Positions 52,732 to 61,739 of a DNA stretch of 64,000 nucleotides are shown here, one piece after another. Each line of letters opens with the position of its first letter. The first letter of the stretch is position 1. The stretch is from the NCBI GenBank assembly GCA_037074765.1, contig JBAMDO010000047.1:1-64000 (forward strand), in the 5' to 3' direction. The position numbers and the translations under genes are program-made. Source of the stretch: Mansonella perstans (taxonomy: Eukaryota; Nematoda; Chromadorea; Rhabditida; Onchocercidae). The notes beneath the pieces are model-generated. The model did no database searches. It was not told the DNA's origin and saw only the letters and a list, made by a program, of their open reading frames with translations.

Positions 52732-53700
52732 TTCGTACAGAGATAGAATATATCAATGATTGACAATACTGTCAGAGTAGAAAGTTATGATATATTACTG
52801 TTCTCCTCTATTTCAATCACTGTATAAAGATAAGAAGATCGATTAGGAAATTTCTCCAATATAGTATGAAACACATCGAACGAAAATTCCTTTATGAAAT
52901 TTTTTTTTGATTTATTTTAACTTGGCTCATTCTCTTCTGACAAACTATTTCCATGCTTGAACAAAACAACATGATCTTCTGTCTAAACTGCTGATTAAAT
53001 TTTCATCGCCGTAGCTTGTCCAACAAAGCAGCAGAGTGATAACACCTATGATTATGATATCTTCTCACTGCTGTTATATCCCATCTTCTAACTATAACTT
53101 TAGTTTAAACAAGTGGCTTTGAAGCATGTTGAAATACATTAATTTGTGCTTCCTTAAAACTAATCGTCACGGTTTGCGCGATGTGTCAGTTGTATGGTAG
53201 CTATTACATTGTGCATGAATGTTTGACATAATTTCACAAACAAAATATGTCATTATCCACAAAGTTTTTTACAAATAAACAAAGTCAAAAACATAAACAA
53301 TGGCCGGTTATTGAATGAATGAAATGGCTGTCACTTTTTAAAATTTTCCCTTTTATCACTTGAATAAAATGATCATTTTACTATAAAGAATAAAGCATTC
53401 TTGAAGTACTAATTACTCTGCACTGTATGAAAAAAAACACTATCTATTGTTTTTTAAAGTACATTTTACGAACGGTTTCGAAAATTTTAAATTGTATTTC
53501 AAACTAGATTAACTGATGTCGAAATTATTCTTAGCTTTGATTCCTATAGATTATATCCTCTTACATATGTACCCATCACTTATTTTGCCACTAATAAAAG
53601 CATTTACTCATCTCGCTACAATGCAGATCGTATCTGACCTCTTAACAACATATTGGTGTGACATACTTATAAATCACTCATCACGAAATTAAACGTGAAT
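52690..53700 (+). repeat. Left arm of a second inverted repeat (B-tail)
   Basis: Begins in the last codons of four-TM copy B and runs about 1 kb through its 3' flank. It matches the reverse complement of 57130-58136 with few mismatches (for example CTATTTCCATGCTTGAACAA at 52947 and CATCTCGCTACAATGCAGAT at 53610, both mirrored there). Copy A shares only the first 250 bp. Confidence 0.85.
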
Positions 53701-55170
53701 CCAAGCACATCAATCGTTGAGTAAATCACATTTCAATTTGACAAGTATTCTTCCTCCATTTTGTAGGAATATATGCAACAACTAAATTTTAGCTTTTGAT
53801 CATTTTGATGGATAAAAAAGTTTTTTTAAATTAATTTCAATCATTCTAATCGCTAAATTAATTGGGTTGTTTCACGATTTTACTGCAGAAGTTTTCCTTT
53901 AATTTTTTTTGATAATTACGACACTGCTTTAATGATGTACTTAATTTTCTTTTCGCAAATTAAATTAATCAGATACTAGTTATAGAATAGTCAGAATAGT
54001 ACAACATTCAATTTCGTTAATCATTCTGTTCAAATGGCCTATGTAAGAAGACATAAGATTATTCACTTATAACTTTGTGAATCTCGATGATCCTTCTTGT
54101 TCAATTTCTTGAGTAAGGCCTTATTACACTGCTAGTAGGAAATGCTCTGCTACTCTTATTTAATCTTATTCTAACAGAAACTGATAATATTGGAGACTTA
54201 TAAATGATAATTCTTTAGCAATTCCTTTACTTTTCTTTTCTTCTTTTCAAAGGTTAAAGTTCAGCTAAGAAACTTCATGTGAAATTTCAGTTTGGTCAAA
54301 TGTTTGCTATTTTCAATTATCTATTCACATAAGGATAGTATTTGTTTTACTTTTAATTTTACGTCAAATGCGCCATTAATAAGTGACATTCTCAAAGTGA
54401 CTGGCCCCTTTGAAGTAATTTGACAATACAGAAAGTATGGTAACTGTAACTTTTCATTAGGCCCAATAAAAGTTTGCCAAACTAAAATATCATCAGATAT
54501 TTCTCATTTTTTTTTGAATTGTTCGAGCTAAATTTCAATGAAAATTACAATCGCTGAGAACAAAAGATTCTCAATTAAGGCCTTGTAGAACATTGTAAAA
54601 GTAATTGTATGGGCAATTAATTATTCGTCTTATTTTGGATTTTCATTGATTGGAAGAAGTGTGAAGGTAAAGAAATAATTCTTCAAACGTCAAATATATC
54701 GAAAGTTAGCCAGTAGAATAGTCTTACGTACGTCATACGTTAACGTTAGTAAGCAAATATATGATTGCTATATTGAGTGTGTGTGTGTATAGTTGGATCT
54801 TATGATTTCTGCTAGATGATGAGATAATTGGGATGACTTGGCTAAGCTAAGTAAGGCCAAGTAAGATAATTCGACTTGGCTAAGTTTGGGATGACTTGGC
54901 TAAGTAAAGCTAATGAAGACGTGCACTTTTTTAAGAGCCAAGTATATGATTCTTCTACTCAAATTATTCAATGGCAAATTCTGGAAAGGAATTGTTTGAT
55001 AGAAAGGAACAAAACAATCAGTGTGAATATAGATAAGAGAAAGAGAAAGAGAGGAAGAGAGAGGGAGAGGGAGGGAGAGAGAAGGAGAGAGAAAGGGAGA
55101 GGGAGGGAAGAGAAAGAGAGTAATTTTGATAAAATGAGGGATACATTTGAAAAAAATATCCTACGATACT
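53701..55170. other. Non-coding stretch upstream of the coiled-coil gene
   Basis: No supported exon. Contains GACTTGGCTAAG direct repeats (54834-54905) and a purine-rich microsatellite (55034-55125). A frame reading through the purine repeat (54876-55187) is low-complexity and rejected as a gene. Confidence 0.55.
55034..55125. repeat. GA-rich microsatellite
   Basis: About 90 bp of (GA/GGGA)n, ending 55 bp before the first codon of the coiled-coil gene. Confidence 0.9.
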
Positions 55171-55179
55171 TTTACAGGA

Positions 55180-57050
55180 ATGGATGAACGAAGTGATAAA
55201 TTAATCAATGAATTAAGAAAAGCTTTATCAGTTAAGAAATCAGGTTATCAATTACTTATATTCATTTAATTCAGAACACTTTTTTTTTTTAAATTTAAAA
55301 ACATTGGAATGGTTTTTTTTAAATTAATCAATAGACTATAAATCGTATAGTATATTCCATTAATCATTTTAGTAACTGAACAGTGCAAATTTATTGTTAT
55401 TTTGTAGATTTAACTCATTTGAAGGAAGAATTTAACAATTCTAAAAAATATTTGGCGCAATTGACATCAGAGATTGCTGAAGGTTAGTTTTAAAACTTCT
55501 TTAAATTTTAATAAATTTTAATTTTTATTGGCAATTTTTGCATATTACTTCTCTTTTCAATGCTAAATATAACAACTTCGAATTAACTTAGATTTAACAT
55601 ATGTGTTATTTCTGATTATCAAGCAATTTTTTAATAGAATTCATATTTTGAACTGATAAACTGATATTAGAAATCATTGCGAAGTTTTATATTTTGATAC
55701 TTTTGGCATAGATAGCACTAATTATTTGATAGATTGACTTGATATTGATGTACTTTAAACAAACAATTTAAAATTTAGTTTTTTTTTTAACAGTTTAAAA
55801 TTTAAAAACAATTTAAAATTTTTTGTTTAAAATTTCATTGCTTGCAGGAAGAGCAAAGGCAGCTTTGAACAGAATAAAAATTGCCAGTTTGGATGCTGAC
55901 AAATTTGCTTGCATTCAATTGGAAAAATTAAACACTGAATTGAATGATAAGTAAATTTTCAATTGATACTGTTTGTTTGCTTGCAAGTTTGCAGCTTAAT
56001 GTTTTTCTTTTTTTTTTTCCTTGAATTCCTATTGGAATCTTTAAATCATTAATTGTTAATTCATATGTTAGTTCAAAAATTACCTGTACCTATGCAGCAG
56101 TTCTTTTTGTTTATTTATTGCTTTTCATTGTTTCCTTTTTTGAAATTTCGAGCAATTTTCATTAATTGTTTAGATTTGATGTTATGTATAAAGATGCATG
56201 CACAATAAACGAAGAAGCAGAAAAAGTAATTACTGATTTACAATTGGAAATAGAAGTAGCAAAAGATACCAAAAGTATTATCAGCGCCTATAAAGAAACA
56301 TTAGGAATGTTACGTAGTATGGTAAGTTTTTTGCTATTTTTCCATACTGATCATTTATTAAGTTCATATTAATGACTCAATTTAATCTTATTATGTATAG
56401 TTAAAATACGGGAAAATGTTTTGTTTTGTAGGTTAGAAAAGGTCATTTCAGAGCCTAAACTATTTAATGATTGTATAATATAGCATGAAATTCTCATATC
56501 ATTTCACTACTACTAATGAATTATTTCAGAGACATTTTTGAAATATTTTAAGAAATAATTTTTGTGTCAAAGTTGCTAATAAAATTATTTTAGAGATTTG
56601 ATGATACTGATGAAATGAATGATACGAATCGAGATATTGAAAATGCACAGAACGAATGTGGGCTATTCATTTTATTTGAGATATTTCTTATTATTTATTT
56701 AGCCTTTTTAAATTAGACAGTTAATTCCATTTTCAGTGCGGATGCTACTAAATGAGATTCAAGCTCTTGAAGTGAATGATAAGACAATGAGTGAAAAACT
56801 AAGCACCATTGCATATGCTGACATTCCATTAGCAATTAAACATCAAATACAGTAAGTTTTGTTTCTCACTTACGACATTTTAATTAATTGTACAAAATTA
56901 GTTGAATCATCATTGTAACAAGTTAATGAGATTCGATGACATTCAATATAGCATCTGGCCAATAGAATAATGAGAAAGTTTACAATGTGCAGTGGGCAGG
57001 AAGTTCTTCAGAACAGCTATGATTTGAAGAAGAGCAAAGTTTACAGTTGA
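55180..57050 (+). CDS. Small coiled-coil protein of unknown function
   Basis: I do not recognise the family. Seven exons: 55180-55243, 55408-55482, 55848-55950, 56174-56321, 56594-56657, 56737-56851, 56993-57050. All phases agree and give 208 residues. The first ATG is 2 nt after a TTTACAG acceptor, suggesting trans-splicing. The product is hydrophilic, rich in Glu, Lys, Leu and Ile, with heptad-like stretches (LKEEFNNSKKYLAQLTSEIA, VITDLQLEIEVAKDTKSI). There is no signal peptide or TM segment. The last exon (HGQEVLQNSYDLKKSKVYS) ends 80 bp before the inverted repeat at 57130 and is the least certain part; the true 3' end may have been displaced by the rearrangement. Size and composition resemble subunits of kinetochore, spindle or trafficking complexes, but nothing specific supports that. 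Confidence 0.62.
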
Positions 57051-57129
57051 TTTACAGTCGCGATTTGAAGAAAAACAAAGAAGAGTTGGTTCGTAAGCTT
57101 ATGCATGCACGATTGAGTCGAAGCCGTCT

Positions 57130-58136
57130 GATTCACGATTTGTGATGTGTGATTTATAAGTATGCTACACCAATACGTTGTTAAAGAGATCAGATACGAT
57201 CTGCATTGCAGCGAGATGAGTAAATGCTTTTGTTAGTGGCAAAATAAGTGATGGGTACATATGTAAGAGGACATAATCTATAAGAATTAAAGCTAAGAAT
57301 AATTTCGACATCAGTTAATCTAGTTTGAAATACAATTTAAAATTTCAAAATCGTTCGTAAAATGTACTTCAAGAAACAATAGATAATGTTTTTTTTCATA
57401 CAGTGCAGAGTAATCAGTACTTCAAGAATGCTTTATTCTTTATAGTAAAATGATCATTTTATTCAAGTGATAAAAGGGAAAATTTTAAAAAGTGACAGCC
57501 ATTTCATTCATTCAATAACCGGCCATTGTTTATGTTTTTGACTTTGTTTATTTGTAAAAAACTTTGTGGATAATGACATATTTTGTTTGTGAAATTATGT
57601 CAAACATTCATGCACAATGTAATAGCTACCATACAACTGACACATCGCGCAAACCGTGACGATTAGTTTTAAGGAACACAAATTAATGTATTTCAACATG
57701 CTTCAAAGCCACTTGTTTAAACTAAAGTTATAGTTAGAAGTGGGATATAACAGCAGTGAGAAGATATCATAATCATAGGTGTTATCACTCTGCTGCTTTG
57801 TTGGACAAGCTACGGCGATGAAAATTTAATCAGCAGTTTAGACAGAAGATCATGTTGTTTTGTTCAAGCATGGAAATAGTTTGTCAGAAGAGAATGAGCC
57901 AAATTAAAAATAAATCAAAAAAAAAATTTCATAAAGGAATTTTCGTTCGATGTGTTTCATATTATATTGGAGAAATTTCCTAATCGATCTTCTTATCTTT
58001 ATACAGTGATTGAAATAGAGGAGAATAGTAATATATCATAACTTTCTACTCTGACAGTATTGTCAATCACTGATATATTTTATCTCTGCGAATTATCTCT
58101 CCGCCAATTCAACCATTACATGTATCAAAACAAAAA
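57130..58136 (-). repeat. Right arm of the second inverted repeat (copy C fragment of the four-TM locus)
   Basis: Reverse complement of 52690-53700. At its right end it contains the last 14 or so codons of the four-TM gene's final exon (FVLIHVMVELAE and a stop), then its 3' flank. Homology stops abruptly at about 58136, inside what was a sperm-protein exon. Confidence 0.85.
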
Positions 58137-58728
58137 TCTCAAGCTTACTAACAAATCCATATGCCCGCATAACACGATAATGATCATTATTTGTTGATTT
58201 TACCTGTATTTTTTTTACGAATTTTAAATGTGAACTTTTCTTTCGTTTGACTTCGTCAAAAAAAACAATCACTTCAAAAATGAATAAAAGCTTAAATTGG
58301 AAATAAAAAATTAATAAAAAAATTAAAAATTTACTACCAACAATTATTACAACTTATTTCCAATCCAACTTGTTCAACCTTAATCAATCTTAGATTTAAT
58401 CGTTGCTCGAATTTTCCCACATGATAATCATCTTAGAACTTCTTGTTTTAATAATTGTTCTGTTTCTATAACTGAAATCAATTCCCTAACACTTACTTAC
58501 TTTGAAATTTATTTTTTGTAAATTTATGCATATGAATACGAAATGAAATATTTTGAGTATATTTTGGCAAAATCTTTTTTTGAAGCATGAGTTAGCAGAG
58601 ACATTCACTTTAAAATCTGAACGCTTTTCCGTCTCATTGATAATGTTAACAGTTGCAGAACTATCAACAGCAGAAAAAGTAAATTCAGATGGATCAATAT
58701 TAGGTGCCATTATGTCTGTCCTTTCCAT
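58093..58728 (-). pseudogene. Truncated MSP-domain (SSP-like) sperm protein fused to four-TM tail
   Basis: Exon 1 (58609-58728) begins MERTDIMAPN; the second Met may be the true start. It continues with the MSP-fold start DPSEFTFSAVDSSATVNIIN and ends RSDFK. Exon 2 (58093-58203) begins VKSTNNDHYRVMRAYGFV, the next strand set of small sperm-specific MSP-domain proteins. After SKLE the sequence becomes IFVLIHVMVELAER and a stop, which is the end of the four-TM gene's last exon. The second half of the roughly 107-residue MSP domain is therefore missing and replaced by about 14 foreign residues. Splice phase is 0 and the frame is intact (77 residues). MSP-domain proteins are dimeric beta-sandwich proteins of amoeboid sperm. 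A half domain is unlikely to fold, so I class it as a pseudogene, but a chimeric transcript is possible. Confidence 0.65.
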
Positions 58729-59485
58729 TTTTGTTCACAAAAATCAAAAAGTGCCTTTTAAGTAACCACAATTAAACCTTGCAATTGAAAAAATTCATTG
58801 GAAAACTGAAGTTGTCATTTGTCACAGTTTGTTAAAATGAGATAATGCGAGCATTCATATATATATGACACATTTCAACACAACCACTTATTGTATCACT
58901 TTTAATTTTTATTAACAGGTGAGACAGTGCATTTTAATTAATTTTCTCCCATAACAAAAATGAAAGAAATATTTTTTTTCTAGATTTGATCCATTTTTTA
59001 ATGTTTTCAAAATTGCAAATGATTCATAACATCTTTTTTCAAATCTTTTAGTTTCACATTTCACAAAAAAAAAGAAAAATTTGTCTTTTCTAATGCGGCA
59101 TTTTTATTCATTGTAGAAGACATTAGAAAATAGAAATGACAATCTAAATTTTTCAAAGCTGATCCATTTCAATGTCACCAAATCTTTGACAACAATTTTC
59201 GCATTTAATTTTTATCTTTTCTTTCGCTTTCGTTAATTGCTGTGACTTTAATCATTTGAAAATAATGTTGTGAAGAATTGAAATTTCCATCAATAATTGA
59301 AAGGATTATTTCATCGTAACTCATTTAAAAAAAACTCACCCAGCAATTTTCACTTTTTTCTTTTAAATTATAATTTCGTTGTTCAGCTTTATAGTTATTC
59401 CATTCAATTATGTCTCATCGATCTAAAATATGCTTCTTTTCGATAAAGGTTAGCGCAAAACTTCATATATCTTGGCCATATTGTA
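58729..59485. other. Intergenic region
   Basis: Between the divergent truncated sperm gene (-) and the multi-TM gene (+). AT-rich with no supported exon, except a possible first exon of the latter (ATG 59410, MSHRSKICFFSIK) whose phase does not match the next exon. Confidence 0.5.
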
Positions 59486-60619
59486 GTGGTCATTGGAACA
59501 TGTAATGACCATCTACATTTTTCCGACACTTCGGTGAGCATATTAGGGAAGAAAGAAACAGCCATTGGTCTGAAGGGAAAAAATCAGCAAAGTATTGGAG
59601 GTTCTTTGACAATACCGGATCAAGTTGTCCAGAAATGTGTCTTTGATCATAATTTTCACGTATTATTCAAGAATTATTTGTTGTATTTGCAGTTGTGCAT
59701 GTATCTTATGGCGGGAGTGAATATTTTCTTGGCTTTTTCCTTATTGTTACTTTCCATAAGGCAGAAACGTATAGGTATACATGGTCTTCTGGACTACTTT
59801 TGTTTCATCATATTCATTCTTATTGCCATTCTGGCCATTATTTCTGTGATGAAGGACAATTTTATTGGGCTCTTATTTGGAACAACGGTAATTGTATCTG
59901 TTTGAATATTAATTCTTCAACATTTCATCTTCTAACCAAAATTCTCTATTAGATTGCTTTCTCCGCTTGAATCCAATTTCTGCTCCAATTTCCTACCAAC
60001 AACTCAATATGATAATAATGATTTCATTATTAGATCAATATTATTGCATATCAAAGTTTCAGATAGCCATTTTAATCTTACTACTATCTGCACTCATATA
60101 TCATCTTCTTTATTGTTACAGAAATCGAGTTGATAGTAAGCCTTTAATCTTATTTCTGTGATATGATAATACATGCGACAAATGACAGAAAAAACGACTA
60201 GAACTAATAATTTAAAATAAATCAATTTTGAGCGCTCACACTACATGTAACATAAATTTCAAGGTAGGATAAGAACCGCAACACTGCGCAAAGCTAGGCT
60301 CTATTTGACGATATTCAGTGGATAGACGAAAAATAGAGATAGAAATAGTACGACAGCTGTGAGACATTCTACCTCCGTATTAAAAATAATTTTGTCCGTT
60401 TCCGCCCGATATATATCAAAAAGATGACGATAATTTTTAGTATTCGAAGTTGCTGGTTCGGCGATAATTTATTTGGGCATTTTTACCATTGCGGGATTTT
60501 GTACTTTTATTGCTATGCGCTGGCGAATATTTGTTAATCTTAAAATAAAAGTGAAAAAACAACGAGAAGCATTAAAGAAAGACGAGGCTTTACCAAAAGA
60601 AAATACGAATGAAAAATAA
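59486..60619 (+). CDS. Small multi-TM protein, 5' end unresolved
   Basis: I do not recognise the family. Three 3' exons are well supported: 59693-59887, 60063-60135 and 60441-60619, phase-consistent (0, 1). They encode four TM segments: YLMAGVNIFLAFSLLLLSI, DYFCFIIFILIAILAIISV, IAILILLLSALIYHLLYCY, and GSAIIYLGIFTIAGFCTFIA. A basic cytosolic tail rich in Lys and Glu follows (NLKIKVKKQREALKKDE). The 59486-59692 part contains one or two candidate exons (for example ending FSDTS before a GTGAGC donor at 59535) but no upstream exon joins in phase. The layout resembles the small four-TM proteins common in nematodes and the neighbouring duplicated gene, without obvious sequence identity to it. Confidence 0.6.
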
Positions 60620-61739
60620 TGGCAAAAAGAAAAGATGCCGCCCAATATGCATCACCATTATTTACAATCGTATTTAAAATGCAAAACAATCAAAAATGAA
60701 TTCGTAAATGACTTCAAATTAATCAAAATTACAAAATGTAATATTTTAATATTTGGATATCTATTGACAATTTAAATTATTCTTATCCTCTTTTGACAAT
60801 CTGAGTAAGTAGTAAAACGCAGAAGTTTTTCAATTTCTCTTTAGTTCAAATTGCACTATGATATATCGTATTTTTTGCCTGAACAAATAAAAATCGGAAA
60901 ACCTACCATGTAAAACCCGAATTTACAAAAATTAAACTGAAACTGTGGAGCTTTCAGGAGGCCGTAATTTTCGTAATGATATGAAACTATTTGTTGTTTG
61001 AGGGACTACTATTTTAATGGAATTAATTCATCTCGAAATTCAATCCTTACTTATGATTACATTAGCATTATATTCAACTCTGTCAAAATTTGACTAACTT
61101 ATTGTAGTTTTTACTAATGTGATAATTGAAGTATTATTTACGTATTGCAAATTTTAACCATGCTGAGAAAAAATTTAAAGCTTCGTAGCACCACAACATA
61201 TATACCTACACATTAAGGTTGTTACTGATGTAAAATATATGGGAAGGAAACGTGGAATGAAACACCAATAACAGAAAGTTTTCAGTGATATTTTAAACAC
61301 TTTGCGTTATTTGTTTACTCAAACCATTTTCCTTCCTCATCTTTATAATCTAGATGTGTTTTAAAGTTAAAGCCTAGACCTTAATATAAATCGAGCCTTT
61401 TTATATGAGGGCTGAGCTTTGAACTATTAATTAATGAAAGAAGTAAACTGATAAACTCGACTAATACAAGCTTTTATGAGTGTATATTTCAAATATTTGT
61501 TGTGAATATTACTATCTCTCCAATATTATCAGTTGATAAGATATGCAATAAAAAAATTGTTTACATTGGAGATTTCAACGAAGTTAAAAGCGGAAAGAAA
61601 TTAATGCAATACAGTTGCCCACTTCCTAATTAACGGATATTTCCCAATGATGCTATTCTAATCACTTTGTATTCTAATCACTGCCTGAATTTAAAAGTAA
61701 ATTAAATCCGCTAAGACAACATTAAACGCCAATATGGAT
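60620..61739. other. Intergenic region between convergent genes
   Basis: No supported exon. It should contain the 3' UTRs of the multi-TM gene (+) and the astacin gene (-). Confidence 0.6.

Larger units (their letters stand above)
51443..52940 (+). repeat. Right arm of the near-palindromic duplication (copy B)
   Basis: Inverted copy of 48460-50588. The join at about 51600-51655 fuses sequence corresponding to about 50350 directly to the end of copy A's second exon (ACCATTTAACTTCAAGTAAG), showing an internal deletion of roughly 0.6 kb relative to A. The 3' end continues into a second inverted repeat shared with 57130-58136. Confidence 0.85.

Noticed and set aside
54876..55187. 103-codon plus-strand frame with an Arg/Glu-rich middle
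   Set aside because: The middle is a GA microsatellite, and the flanks show no family features or splice partners.
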